Source: Lysobacterales bacterium (lineage in GTDB: Bacteria; Pseudomonadota; Gammaproteobacteria; Xanthomonadales; Xanthomonadaceae). From it: DNA of 64,000 nt. The notes beneath the pieces are model-generated. The model did not search any database. It was given only the letters and a program-made list of their open reading frames with translations, and was not told the origin of the DNA. Both the position numbers and the translations under genes were made by a program. Where the stretch lies: NCBI GenBank assembly GCA_016718605.1, contig JADKCY010000002.1, positions 806,001 through 870,000 of the forward strand. The letters run 5' to 3'. Below are positions 1 through 9,697 of this stretch, piece after piece (the stretch's first letter is position 1; each line of letters opens with the position of its first letter).

Positions 1-1426
1 TATTCAGACGCTCCGGGCCGATCACTTCCGCGTACAGGTCATCACCCATGCCATGCAGCTTCTGAAACTCGAAGCGCGGTGCCGCACCGGACTCTGGCGC
101 ACCGAGCATCTGCTGCGCCATGTGATGGATTGCGCTGATGGTGTGCGCGTTGTGACTGGCAAACATCGGATAAAGGGCATCGGTCGCCGCCAGCATGCGT
201 CTTGCGCAAGCGAGATAGCTGAGATCGGTGTTTGGTTTGCGGGTGAACACCGGGTAGCCCGGCAAGCCATCGACCTGGGCGCGCTTGACCTCGGCATCCC
301 AATACGCGCCTTTTACCAGTCGCATCGGCATGCGCCGACCGACGCGCCGTGCCGCATCGGCGAGATAATCGATCACATACGGCGCACGTTTCTGGTAGGC
401 CTGCACCGCCAGACCGTAACCTTGCCAGCCCGCCAGCGAGACATCGCTGAATACCTGCACGATCAGATCCAGACTCATTTCCAGACGATCACATTCCTCG
501 GCATCAATGGTGAAACCGATGCCTTGCGCCTTGGCAAGTTGCGCCAGTTCCAGCACGCGCGGTGCCAGCTCGGCAAACACGCGGGCGCGCTTGGCGTGCT
601 CGTAACGCGGGTGCAGCGCCGACAACTTCACCGAAATACTTGGAGCGGCGAACACGTCGGCAAACGGCCCGGTGCTGCCAATGGCCAGAATCGCCTTGCG
701 ATAGGCCTCGTGATAGCGCGCGGCATCGCGCGTGGTCAGCGCGCCCTCGCCGAGCATGTCGTATGAATAACGATAGCGCGCGTTATCGCCTTTTTTCGAG
801 CGTTTTAGCGCTTCGTCAATGCTGCGTCCCATGACGAATTGGTGGCCCATGATCTTCATGGCCTGCCGCACCGCCAGGCGCACCACGGGCTCACCGGCAC
901 GCCCGACCAGACGCTTGAACGCTCCAATGAAATTGCTGCGGGTTTCTTCGGCCAGACCGACGATGCGCCCGGTCAGCATCAAGCCCCAGGTAGAGGCATT
1001 GACGAACAGTGAGTCGCTTTGTCCGACATGCGAATCCCAATTCGCGTCTCCCAGCTTGTCGCGGATCAGTCGATCGGCCGTATCCTGATCCGGCACGCGC
1101 AGCAAGGCCTCGGCCACGCACATCAGCAACACGCCTTCTTCGCTCGACAGGTCGTATTCGCGCATGAAGGCTTCGATGGCCCCTTGATCCCGGGCCCGTT
1201 TGCGCACCCGCTCAACCAGATCGATGGCAGTGCGCTGCACACGCTCGCGTGCTTCGGCGTCGAAAGGCAGCTCGGCCAGCAATGCGCGGACGTGCTCGTC
1301 CTCGTCGCGTAGCCAAGCAATGGTAATCGCCGCACGCAGTGGTTCGCTGCTGGCGGGAAGCTCGGAGGAAAGGATCGGATTCACAACAGGACCTTGCGGC
1401 AATGCACCGAAGCGGCGCGGGGGCAT
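1..1426 (-). CDS. putA: Bifunctional proline dehydrogenase / P5C dehydrogenase PutA, N-terminal part (cut by window edge)
   Basis: The minus-strand frame stays open from position 1 to an ATG at 1426 and has no stop at the left edge, so the gene continues outside the window. The translation contains the proline dehydrogenase barrel of PutA: an arch/linker segment, then VNASTWGLMLTG, then RLVKGAYWDAEVKRAQ, followed by FASHNAHTI. The family oxidises proline to glutamate in two steps using FAD and NAD; only the first-domain region is visible. The N-terminus is short, with no obvious ribbon-helix-helix DNA-binding domain as in the E. coli autorepressing PutA, so it is probably a purely enzymatic type. 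An internal GTG at 1384 is an alternative start. It is divergent from the sigma factor gene, with about 160 bases between the two starts. Confidence 0.9.
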   Translation of the reverse strand, partial: MPPRRFGALPQGPVVNPILSSELPASSEPLRAAITIAWLRDEDEHVRALLAELPFDAEARERVQRTAIDLVERVRKRARDQGAIEAFMREYDLSSEEGVLLMCVAEALLRVPDQDTADRLIRDKLGDANWDSHVGQSDSLFVNASTWGLMLTGRIVGLAEETRSNFIGAFKRLVGRAGEPVVRLAVRQAMKIMGHQFVMGRSIDEALKRSKKGDNARYRYSYDMLGEGALTTRDAARYHEAYRKAILAIGSTGPFADVFAAPSISVKLSALHPRYEHAKRARVFAELAPRVLELAQLAKAQGIGFTIDAEECDRLEMSLDLIVQVFSDVSLAGWQGYGLAVQAYQKRAPYVIDYLADAARRVGRRMPMRLVKGAYWDAEVKRAQVDGLPGYPVFTRKPNTDLSYLACARRMLAATDALYPMFASHNAHTISAIHHMAQQMLGAPESGAAPRFEFQKLHGMGDDLYAEVIGPERLN

Positions 1427-1590
1427 GGATAGTTTAGAACAGCGGCAACATCCCGCAGTACCGACTTGTCGAGGGCCGGCGCTGGACGTCTGCGCGCCCT
1501 GTCCGGTATACAACTGCCCAGTGAACAGGCTGGGCAGCACCCGCTGCAATGCGGAACCCCACCTGTCAATGGTCTCCAAGGACAGCCTGC

Positions 1591-2154
1591 ATGACCTCAG
1601 CGACTTTCGAGTTCTCCCGTCTGCTGGACGACTGTCGGCAAGGCGACTCGCAGGCGGCGGCTCGATTGATCACCTTGGTGTACGCCGATCTTCAGCGCTT
1701 GGCGAGAGCCCAGCGCGGCCACTCCGAAGGCAACCGTACTCTCAACACCACGTCACTTGTGCATGAGTGCTACCTGCGCATCGCCGGTGACGCCACGCAC
1801 TCGGTGGAGTCCCGCGCGCACTTCTTCAATCTTGCCAGCCGGGTCATGCGTCAGGTTCTGTGCGACTACGCCCGCCAACGCATTGCCGCCAAACGCGGCG
1901 GTGGCGCAATGCAAGTCACCGAATCAGCGATCGACAGCGAGCGCGACGCGGAAGCGTGCGAATTGATCGAACTCGATGATTTGTTGAAAGGACTGGAGCG
2001 CGAACAACAACGTGCGGCGCGCGTGTTCGAGTGTCGGTATTTTGCCGGGCTGAGCGAGCAGGAAACTGCGGATGCATTGGATATCAGTCTGCGAACTGCA
2101 CAACGCGAGTGGAATCTGGCACGCGCTTGGCTGGCTGAGCGACTGAGAGGCTGA
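1591..2154 (+). CDS. ECF-type RNA polymerase sigma factor (kinase-linked TIGR02999/ECF43-like)
   Basis: This is a protein of about 187 residues with the layout of short sigma-70 factors: a region 2 segment (VYADLQRLARAQRG, then LVHECYLRIAG and SRVMRQVLCDYARQR) and a region 4 helix-turn-helix (YFAGLSEQETADALDISLRTAQREW). ATG 1591 is chosen because AAGGACAGC lies just upstream and the family usually starts close to this point; an in-frame ATG at 1549 would only add a poorly conserved tail. The Ser/Thr kinase gene follows after 38 bases, and no anti-sigma gene is present. Sigma factors of this type in Xanthomonas (EcfK with kinase PknS) are activated by phosphorylation instead of by release from an anti-sigma factor. 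The same wiring is inferred here from gene order. Confidence 0.85.
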   Translation: MTSATFEFSRLLDDCRQGDSQAAARLITLVYADLQRLARAQRGHSEGNRTLNTTSLVHECYLRIAGDATHSVESRAHFFNLASRVMRQVLCDYARQRIAAKRGGGAMQVTESAIDSERDAEACELIELDDLLKGLEREQQRAARVFECRYFAGLSEQETADALDISLRTAQREWNLARAWLAERLRG

Positions 2155-2192
2155 CACCATGTTTTTTCTGTCAATGCAGCGATGCGAATCCG

Positions 2193-4541
2193 ATGGATAG
2201 CCGCTTTTTGGATCGATTCAGGACCGGGCAAGCGCAGCGCGGCCGGTTGATGCGGGATCTGATGGACGCTGCGAGCGCGGGAAGCATCTTGCCGTCTGGT
2301 GCGCGCATCGGCCCCTGGCGCATTGTCGAGTTGCTTGGTTCCGGCGGCATGTCCCATGTGTATCTGGCGGATCGGGCCGACGGCCAGTTTGAATTGCAAG
2401 TCGCACTCAAGATCGTGCGCGGCAATCCCTCTCTTACGACGCGCCTGCGGCATGAGCGAGCCATCCTGGCCAGTCTGCGACACCCCAACATCGTGGGATT
2501 GGTAGATGGCGGCGAAACAGAACATGGCGAGCTCTGGTTCGCCATGGCTCTGGTCGACGGCGCACCGCTGGATCAGCACGTGTTGCAGACCCGACCGGAT
2601 TGGCGTGAACGTTTGCGACTGCTCGACTCGGTGTGTTCAGCCGTCGAGTATGCGCACGGCCGTGCACTCATTCATCGCGACATCAAACCCAATAATGTGA
2701 TGGTGGACGCGCATGGCAATCCACGCCTGCTGGACTTCGGTATCGCCCTGTTGGAGACCTCGATCGCAGACCATGCGGACCACGCTCTGACGCCAGGCTT
2801 CGCCAGCCCGGAGCAATTGGAAGGTCTGGAAATCAGTACACGATCCGACATTTTCCAGCTCGGTTTGCTGCTCGATGTCGTCTTGAGCGACAGCGCTGCA
2901 AACGAATGGGTGACGTTGCCAAAGCCAGTTCGCCGGGACCTCGCCGAGGTGCGTCGGATTGCAACAGCAAAAGCGCCGCAACAGCGCTATGCGACGGTCG
3001 CCGCTTTGCGTGAGGACCTTGCTGCCGTGCTGACTCGGCATCCCTTGGCGAGTGATCGTCAGGTCTGGCACCTGCGCTGGTCACGCGCGCTGGAGCGCAA
3101 TCGCATGGCAACCACGACGGGCGCTGTGGCACTGGCGATACTCGTCGTCAGTCTCTCGCTGTCGGCCTGGCGCTTGCGTGAGGAACGCAATCAAGCCATC
3201 GCCAACGAGCAGCGCGCCAATGCGGTTGCGACGTTCCTCGAAGAGACCCTGACTCAAGCCAACCCCTATGCCGACGGCGGCGGTAGCGTCAGCGTCGTGC
3301 AGGCCATGGACCACGCCGCAGATCGCCTAAATGAATCGCTGCAACTGTCGCCAACCGTGCGCCGTGAATTGCGCGCCACCATCGGCGGCATTTATTTGAA
3401 CCTCGACGAAGCGCAACGCTGCCTTGATCTGCTCCAAGACGCCACGTCAGCGCCCGATCTTGCGACCGCCACAGCGGAGTTTCTGGCGCGCCATCACATC
3501 CTGCGTTCCGAATGTCATATCGCGCTGGATGAGCGCGAGGCAGCCGGTAAGTGGCTGGATGCCGCGTGGAAATCCATCGAAGCACGCTCCGGCCCGTCAA
3601 TCGATGCCCTGCGTGCCTTCATCCTCGTTGATCGCGGTCAACTGCTGTCGCTCAATGATCGGTTGAGCGAGGCGAACCAGCTGTTCGAGCAGGCGCTGAC
3701 GCTGGCGCGCAGCAGCGGCGCGCTGGATCAGGAGTACCGCGCCAACCGTATGCTCGGCGGCAATTTGCAGAACGCAGGCGAAAACGAGCGCGCCCTGAAG
3801 TTTCAGCAGCGCGCCCTGGCGCTCGGTCGTCAGACCCTGGGGCCGGCGCACCGCAGCACGCTAACCACTGCCGGAGGACTCGCCGTGACTCAGGCACGTC
3901 TGCAGCGTTGGGATGACGCCGAAGCCACCATCCGTGACGCGCTCGCCGCCGCCGAGTCGATTCGTCATCGTGGTGCCGCTCCGGACATCGTCATCGCCCA
4001 ACTGCGTGACAGCTATGCCAATGTGCTGTGGCAACGTGGACGTTTCGCCGAGTGCATCCAGCAAGCAGAGCAAGCGCTGGCGTTGTACCGGCGCTCCGCC
4101 GCCGAGGGCAGCTCACAGGGTTTCAATCCTTCCTGGCGAGTCGCAACCTGCGCCTATCAAAATGGTGACTTCACTCGTGCCGGCGAATACGCCGACATTG
4201 CACTGATCTATGCAGACAACGGCGCGCCCGTTGGCAGAATCATCGCGCTGCGGATGCGGGCTGCCGTCGCGGCTCGCCAAGACCGACTGGATGCCGCCGC
4301 CACCGATCTGGCTCACGCGGAAGCAATGCTGGCGAGCACGGAAGTTGCCAATCCGACCGTAATGTCGTCGTTGCACCTGACCCGCGCACTGTTGGCGGCG
4401 CGCGCAGGTGACGGCAGCGCGGCACGGCAACACTTGCAGCAGACCGATGCGAGCATCGAGGCGTCGGGTCAACTGCCAGCCTGGCTGAAACAGGAGCGTG
4501 AAGACGTGGGCGCGATGGTCGATCCCCTGAGCCACCACTGA
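2193..4541 (+). CDS. Membrane Ser/Thr protein kinase with C-terminal TPR-like repeats
   Basis: This 782-residue protein has a Hanks-type kinase domain at about residues 40-285. Its Gly-rich loop is LGSGGMSHV, Lys73 lies in VALKIV, the catalytic loop is HRDIKPNN with Asp163, and DFG is at 181-183. A hydrophobic segment at about 307-327 probably spans the inner membrane, leaving a large periplasmic region (about 330-780) of helical tetratricopeptide-like repeats. This is the common layout of kinases linked to ECF43-like sigma factors: the outer repeats sense a signal and the kinase phosphorylates the sigma factor encoded just upstream. The signal and regulon are unknown. The large secreted repeat protein downstream is a possible target only by proximity. 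Confidence 0.88.
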   Translation: MDSRFLDRFRTGQAQRGRLMRDLMDAASAGSILPSGARIGPWRIVELLGSGGMSHVYLADRADGQFELQVALKIVRGNPSLTTRLRHERAILASLRHPNIVGLVDGGETEHGELWFAMALVDGAPLDQHVLQTRPDWRERLRLLDSVCSAVEYAHGRALIHRDIKPNNVMVDAHGNPRLLDFGIALLETSIADHADHALTPGFASPEQLEGLEISTRSDIFQLGLLLDVVLSDSAANEWVTLPKPVRRDLAEVRRIATAKAPQQRYATVAALREDLAAVLTRHPLASDRQVWHLRWSRALERNRMATTTGAVALAILVVSLSLSAWRLREERNQAIANEQRANAVATFLEETLTQANPYADGGGSVSVVQAMDHAADRLNESLQLSPTVRRELRATIGGIYLNLDEAQRCLDLLQDATSAPDLATATAEFLARHHILRSECHIALDEREAAGKWLDAAWKSIEARSGPSIDALRAFILVDRGQLLSLNDRLSEANQLFEQALTLARSSGALDQEYRANRMLGGNLQNAGENERALKFQQRALALGRQTLGPAHRSTLTTAGGLAVTQARLQRWDDAEATIRDALAAAESIRHRGAAPDIVIAQLRDSYANVLWQRGRFAECIQQAEQALALYRRSAAEGSSQGFNPSWRVATCAYQNGDFTRAGEYADIALIYADNGAPVGRIIALRMRAAVAARQDRLDAAATDLAHAEAMLASTEVANPTVMSSLHLTRALLAARAGDGSAARQHLQQTDASIEASGQLPAWLKQEREDVGAMVDPLSHH

Positions 4542-4763
4542 AGCCTGCAACGCAGGGCTTGGTCTTTGTCTTTGGTCATCTGCGCAAGGCCGCCAAAGAC
4601 CCGGCCCCTTTGACGCGCCCGAACTACGCCCAGACAAACGTCATCCGGCGCAAACGCGTTTTGGCGGGTTTGGCAAAAAACGTGCGTATCCCCCGTCAAG
4701 CGCCTGCAGGACCGCCCCGATCGGGGCGAGCCCGAGTGCATCGCCATTGCCGGAGGAATTGCC

Positions 4764-7700
4764 ATGAACCACCCCTTGATCCACACGCATGTCGTACATC
4801 CCATTGAATCAGCCGAACCCGCGATCGAGTCCCCTCGGCTTCCTGCCACGCGCCGGCAAGCGAGGTTGAATGGCGGCCACTGGTGTGCCGCCATGATTCC
4901 CGCGTGGGCCCGTTCGGTGAAACGCTCTGCAGGTATCGCGTGGTTGGGCATGTTGCTATCTGCAACTGCCTTGGCAGAACCCTTCTCAATCGAAGACATG
5001 CCGGCCGACTTCGACGGCCTCGCGCATCCCTCGATGCCGGCGCGCGCACCAGTGGCGGTCGATTTCAACGGCGACGGCCAGCCCTCCTGGTATGCCGGCG
5101 GCAACCGCATCGCCCACCCGAAACAGCCGACTCCGATCGACCCGCTGCGCTATGCCAGCGTCGCCCTGCCGGCGATGTCGCTGCCGGTGTGCCCTTCCTG
5201 CACGCCGCGCAACCTCGCATTCGCGGTCGCTGATATTGACCGCGACGGCGACGCGGACATCGTGCGCCTCAACCGCTGGGTGGGGCAGGACGACTCCTTC
5301 ACCCTGCAAGTCTTCCTCGGCGATGGCAGCAACAGTTTCAGCTTGGGCTGGCGCTTGGACTGGGTCGACAATCCCAACAACCCAAACGTCTGGGGTGATC
5401 GTTATTTCCAGATCGCCCTGCAGGACTTCGACCGCGACGGCGATCCGGATCTGGCGGTGCTGTCGACCCATGAATTCACCAATACCAGCCCTTCAATCTG
5501 GCGCGCGGAGGGGCGCTTGAGCATCCGCTGGAACCAGAGCAACGCGTTTGCCACGGAGACGGTGCTGCAGAGCTTCGGGTTCTCCTCTCTCTCCAGCCTG
5601 TTGGTTCTGGATTTCGAGGCGGATGGCGACATGGACATCCTGGTCAACGAAGGCCGAACCTGGTCAGAGGAGGACACATTCGATCGAAACCACCGCGAGT
5701 ACGTGAATGACGGTGAGGGCACGTTTGCCATGGCAGAGGTCTTCGGTGACCAGTACCGCTATGCGGTTGAAGTGGTCGACCTGAATCGCGACAGCTTCAG
5801 CGATCTGCTGGTCAACGCTGGCGTGCTGAGTTGGTCCGAAAACAACGGCGGTTGCTGCTCCCTGCCGCAAGCGCTGATCCCGGGCGCGATAAGCGGCACA
5901 GCGATCGCCGCCGATCTCAACGAAGACGGTCGCCCGGACATCGTGAGCACCGAGCCGAACGGGTCCAACCAGCCGCGACGGCTAATGCTGCGCCGGGCCC
6001 AGCCCGCGTCCATCGTCGGACTGACCGAGCCCGAACTACTAGCCACACTGCCATCGGACATCCTGCAGATCAGCGCGGGCGATGCACTGGGGGATGCCGA
6101 CACCGATCTGCTGCTGCGCCTGGCCAACGGCAGTTTCAGCCTAGTCCGCAATCAAGCGCAGCGGCTGCAGTCGAACTCCGGATCTGCATCAGCTTCGCCG
6201 GCGTTCAGCGGTATTGCCGGGCTGACTCGCCTCGCGGTGTCCGACCTGAATCGCGACGGTGTGGATGACTTGCTGGCCCTGCAGCCTGCCGGGCCACGCG
6301 TCCACCGGGCGCTCGGGCTAGGCAACAACAACTTCTCGGCATCCGAGTTCAAGATTCTCGCGAGCGATCCCAGCGACTTCAGCGTTGGCGATTTCAATCG
6401 CGACGGTCGCAGCGAGTTCGCCTATGTCGTTCCGGCGAGCGGCGCTGTACGCACGGTGACCCAGAACGACGGCATCTTTTTTGGCTGGACCGATACCCAG
6501 ATCGGCAGCTACGAAGGCGCCGCGCTGGTGCGTGCGGGCAACGCGGTCAACTACAACGGGACAACTGATCTGCTGGTGGCGAGTTCCAGTAGCGGCGGCC
6601 TGCGTTGGTACCGCAACATCGACGGTGCGCAGTCGTGGACCACCACCGACCCGGTCGCGACGCAAGATCCGATTCCACAGAGTCTGGCGCTGGCGCCTCG
6701 CTACTTCGGCTTCGGTGATGCCGGCTTTACCTGCAGCGCGGATGGTATTGCCGTGCACATCAAGGGCTACAGCAACGTACTGGGATGGTTCCAATCGGCC
6801 AACCTAGTGTCCGTACAGACGGTTCCACAGTCCGGCGTCTGCGCGATGGCCAACCTCGATAGCGACGCCGAACTCGAAGCGGTGTTCATCCACGGCGGTG
6901 GTCAGCTGCTGTGGTGGAAGCCCGACAACAACCCCATCGTGACCACAACGACCATCGCCACGAGCGTGAGCGGTCTGGTCCGCGCGATTGTGCCAGTGGA
7001 CTGGAACCGCGACGGTCTGACTGACCTGCTGGTCGCCACCAGTGAGGGGCTGTTCCTGCACTCGCGGCAGGGGCTTGCAGACACCTGGACCGCGCGACAG
7101 CTGCAGGCAAGCAGCACCATCGTCGATGTGGTGGTCATCGACTCGAATCGGGACAGTCTTCCCGACGCGGCGGTGATCCAGGGCAATGACGTTCGCCTCG
7201 TCATCAACCAGTCGCGCGTCGCCAGTGCGATGACGCCGCCCAGCTATCCCGCTGGACAGCCGCTGCAGTTGCAGCCCGGCCAGTCCGGCATCGCTTTCGA
7301 GATCGGCATTGCCAACCCGGGGCGCTTAAACGAAGACGCCAGCGTTGCCGTGATCGGAACCCGCGTTACGTTCAACCGCGCGCAGCAAAGCGGTGGCACT
7401 TGGTCGATGGGTTCGACGATGACTCGCGCCGAAGTCGAGCAGGCGGTGGCCAGCATCTCTCTGCTGGCCGATGGAGAGGTGATCGGCACGGCAGGAACGT
7501 CGTCCGTGGACGCCAACGGCCAGTTGCAGATCAACTACGCCAGCCCACTCGGTGCCGTGGTGCCGATCCCGGCAGCCGACAGCCGCCAAATGAGCTTGCG
7601 GGTCAACCTGAAAAACTCGGCCGCCAGCGCCACCTACACGAACTTCTATCTTTCCCAGCCGCCAAACGTGGCCACGGCTCAGGTGCTGCACACCGGCCTA

Positions 7701-7817
7701 GCCGTGGGCAAGACCACGCTCATCGAGTGGCCGCTGTTGGCGGTGTCCAACCGCATCAGTTTCGAGGCGCTGCCGCCACCCGAGGGACCCGTGTTCAAGA
7801 ACGGTTTCGAGAACTGA
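4764..7817 (+). CDS. Secreted FG-GAP/VCBS repeat protein with C-terminal GFE tag
   Basis: This 1017-residue protein has many DxNxDGxxDL-type calcium-binding FG-GAP/VCBS blades (for example DFNGDGQPSW, DIDRDGDADI, DFDRDGDPDL, DLNRDGVDDL, DWNRDGLTDL), expected to form beta-propellers. ATG 4764 has a strong GGAGG eight bases upstream. That puts about 43 residues before a normal signal peptide (AWLGMLLSATALA, cleavage likely after residue 71), an unusually long n-region; ATG 4893 would give a standard signal but lacks a ribosome site. After about residue 810 comes a non-repeat, beta-rich C-terminal domain. The last residues, PVFKNGFEN, fit a short terminal tag (V/IF-x-x-GFE) that I associate with secreted Xanthomonadales proteins. 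Function unknown; probably surface or extracellular adhesion or binding. Confidence 0.85.
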   Translation: MNHPLIHTHVVHPIESAEPAIESPRLPATRRQARLNGGHWCAAMIPAWARSVKRSAGIAWLGMLLSATALAEPFSIEDMPADFDGLAHPSMPARAPVAVDFNGDGQPSWYAGGNRIAHPKQPTPIDPLRYASVALPAMSLPVCPSCTPRNLAFAVADIDRDGDADIVRLNRWVGQDDSFTLQVFLGDGSNSFSLGWRLDWVDNPNNPNVWGDRYFQIALQDFDRDGDPDLAVLSTHEFTNTSPSIWRAEGRLSIRWNQSNAFATETVLQSFGFSSLSSLLVLDFEADGDMDILVNEGRTWSEEDTFDRNHREYVNDGEGTFAMAEVFGDQYRYAVEVVDLNRDSFSDLLVNAGVLSWSENNGGCCSLPQALIPGAISGTAIAADLNEDGRPDIVSTEPNGSNQPRRLMLRRAQPASIVGLTEPELLATLPSDILQISAGDALGDADTDLLLRLANGSFSLVRNQAQRLQSNSGSASASPAFSGIAGLTRLAVSDLNRDGVDDLLALQPAGPRVHRALGLGNNNFSASEFKILASDPSDFSVGDFNRDGRSEFAYVVPASGAVRTVTQNDGIFFGWTDTQIGSYEGAALVRAGNAVNYNGTTDLLVASSSSGGLRWYRNIDGAQSWTTTDPVATQDPIPQSLALAPRYFGFGDAGFTCSADGIAVHIKGYSNVLGWFQSANLVSVQTVPQSGVCAMANLDSDAELEAVFIHGGGQLLWWKPDNNPIVTTTTIATSVSGLVRAIVPVDWNRDGLTDLLVATSEGLFLHSRQGLADTWTARQLQASSTIVDVVVIDSNRDSLPDAAVIQGNDVRLVINQSRVASAMTPPSYPAGQPLQLQPGQSGIAFEIGIANPGRLNEDASVAVIGTRVTFNRAQQSGGTWSMGSTMTRAEVEQAVASISLLADGEVIGTAGTSSVDANGQLQINYASPLGAVVPIPAADSRQMSLRVNLKNSAASATYTNFYLSQPPNVATAQVLHTGLAVGKTTLIEWPLLAVSNRISFEALPPPEGPVFKNGFEN

Positions 7818-8162
7818 CGGCGGCGATACCGCGTCTGCAGGGTGCCGGCTGAATTCGTCGACACCCTGCAAGCCACGCCCCAAATGGCCAATCCGCAGTC
7901 CCGCCCATGCCGACGCCAAGATCTTGCGAAATCGCGACCCTTGGCGCGCATGGGAATCACATAGATGCTTGTTTTTTTGGTGCTTTATGCCACTTCGTGG
8001 AAATCCGGAGCGGCTGGTCGCCCTCCGGTTTGTCCGCGCAGCACCCACCAAGTGGTGCTCTGAAACCCATGCATAGCGTGAACCATGACTTAGGCCATAC
8101 CGCAGCGAACGGTGGCAGGCGATACACTGCGCGACTGTTTTGTTACCGCAGCGCACCATTCC
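7818..8162. other. Intergenic region before the mla operon
   Basis: About 345 bases lie between the FG-GAP gene and mlaF. I see no convincing gene, tRNA or strong intrinsic terminator. The mla promoter must lie here, but no clear -35/-10 pair stands out. A GTG at 8112 opens a frame that joins mlaF. Confidence 0.5.
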
Positions 8163-8951
8163 GTGATCGCCGATCCTTCTTCTGCCGTCGTTTTTGAGAA
8201 AGTGCGCCTCGCGCGCGGCGGCCGCGTCGTGCTCGACGACGTGAGTTTGCGCATGCCAACGGGCATGGTCACTGCCGTTCTCGGCCCCAGCGGTGCGGGC
8301 AAGTCGACCTTGCTGAATGCGATCACCGGTGAGTTGGCTCCCGCGTGTGGCCAGTTGCGCGTGCTGGATCACGCGCTGCCATGTCACTCAAATGCGGAAC
8401 TGTTCCGCTTGCGACGCCGAATGGGCGTGTTGCTGCAGGGCAATGGACTGCTGAGTGATCTGAGTGTGTTCGAGAACGTGGCTCTGCCGCTGCGTGTGCA
8501 TACGCGTCTGCCCGAGCCTGTGTTGGCCGAATTGGTGCACTTGAAATTGAACGCGGTGGGGCTGGCGGAAGCCGCACATCTGGCACCGCAGGAACTGTCG
8601 GGCGGCATGGCGCGGCGTGTCGCGCTGGCGCGGGCTCTGGTCTTGGACCCGCCGATCATGTTGTACGACGAGCCCTTGACCGGACTCGACCCGATTGCTT
8701 GTGGGGTGGTGCTGGATCTGATCCGGCGCCTCAACGACAGCCTCGGTTTGAGCAGCATGGTCATCACCCATCACGTCGGCGAAACGCTTCCCTACGCTGA
8801 TCGCGCAATCGTTATCGCGAATGGTGGCGTCTGCTTCGATGGCACGCCCGCCGAATTGCAGGCGAGTACCGATCCACTGCTGCGCCAGTTTCTTGATGGC
8901 ACACCGGATGGCCCGATCGGTTTTGATTACCGGAGCCAGCGCCATGGGTGA
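8163..8951 (+). CDS. mlaF: Phospholipid transport ATP-binding protein MlaF
   Basis: This is the ABC ATPase of the Mla system, which moves phospholipids between the outer and inner membrane to keep outer-membrane asymmetry. It has Walker A GPSGAGKST, Q-loop region VLLQGNG, signature LSGGMARRVALARAL, Walker B IMLYDEPLTGLDP, and the family-typical C-terminal stretch QFLDGTPDGPIGFDY, which mirrors E. coli MlaF. GTG 8163 gives an N-terminus of family length; GTG 8112 is an in-frame alternative adding 17 residues, and neither has a strong ribosome site. Its last eight bases overlap the mlaE start, so the two are translationally coupled. Confidence 0.93.
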   Translation: MIADPSSAVVFEKVRLARGGRVVLDDVSLRMPTGMVTAVLGPSGAGKSTLLNAITGELAPACGQLRVLDHALPCHSNAELFRLRRRMGVLLQGNGLLSDLSVFENVALPLRVHTRLPEPVLAELVHLKLNAVGLAEAAHLAPQELSGGMARRVALARALVLDPPIMLYDEPLTGLDPIACGVVLDLIRRLNDSLGLSSMVITHHVGETLPYADRAIVIANGGVCFDGTPAELQASTDPLLRQFLDGTPDGPIGFDYRSQRHG

Positions 8952-9684
8952 TCTGTTGCCTGCTTTGGGTCGCATGGGCGTGTTTCTGGCGCGCATTATT
9001 GGCGCAATTCGGCCGAGTCGTATGTTCTTCGCAGATACCTTGCATCAACTGCATGTGATCGGCTCGCGCTCGGTGTCGATCGTCGCGGTGGGCGGCGCGT
9101 TCGTCGGTCTGGTGTTGGCATTGCAGGGCTATCGCACACTCACCACGTTTGGCGCGAGTAGCTCACTGGGAACGCTGCTGGGTTTGACGCTATACCGCGA
9201 ATTGGGGCCGGTGTTGGCGGCCATTCTGTTTTGTGGACGCGCGGGCTCGGCAATGGCCGCCGAACTCGGCCTGATGCGGGCGACCGACCAGATCACCGCC
9301 TTGTCGATGATGGCCATTGATCCGGTTGGCAAGGTCGTCGCACCGCGCTTTCTGGCCGGCGTGCTTAGCATGCCTTTGCTCACCATGGTGTTCTGCGCGT
9401 TCGCCATCCTTGGCGGCTACCTGCAGGCCGTGCATGTGCTCGGGCTGGATGCAGGATTTTTCTGGGGCTCGCTGCAGGACAGCATCGACCTGCAGCAGGA
9501 TTTCGGTCAGGCACTCGTCAAATCGGTCGCCTTCGGCCTGGTCACCAGCCTGATCGCCACCCATGTCGGCTATCACACCCCGCCCACCATCGAAGGCACC
9601 TCACGCGCGACCACACAGGCGGTGGTGCAAGGGTCCTTGATGGTGCTTTGTCTGGATTTTCTGATCAGCGCGCTGTTTTACTGA
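8944..9684 (+). CDS. mlaE: Phospholipid transport permease MlaE
   Basis: This 246-residue inner-membrane permease has about five to six hydrophobic segments and the MlaE family core: GAFVGLVLALQGYRTL, YRELGPVLAAILFCGRAGSAMAAELG, then DQITALSMMAIDP. ATG 8944 lies inside the end of mlaF, and the protein starts as the family does (short amphipathic helix, then the first membrane segment). With MlaF, MlaD and MlaB it should form the inner-membrane lipid transporter. Confidence 0.93.
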   Translation: MGDLLPALGRMGVFLARIIGAIRPSRMFFADTLHQLHVIGSRSVSIVAVGGAFVGLVLALQGYRTLTTFGASSSLGTLLGLTLYRELGPVLAAILFCGRAGSAMAAELGLMRATDQITALSMMAIDPVGKVVAPRFLAGVLSMPLLTMVFCAFAILGGYLQAVHVLGLDAGFFWGSLQDSIDLQQDFGQALVKSVAFGLVTSLIATHVGYHTPPTIEGTSRATTQAVVQGSLMVLCLDFLISALFY

Positions 9685-9697
9685 GCTGGGAGCAACT

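Noticed and set aside
53..766. 237-residue plus-strand frame at the left edge
   Set aside because: Antisense of putA, which runs off the window and therefore lacks a visible stop.
4542..4590. Terminator after the Ser/Thr kinase gene
   Set aside because: AAGCCTGC...GCAGGGCTT is imperfect and no T-run follows.
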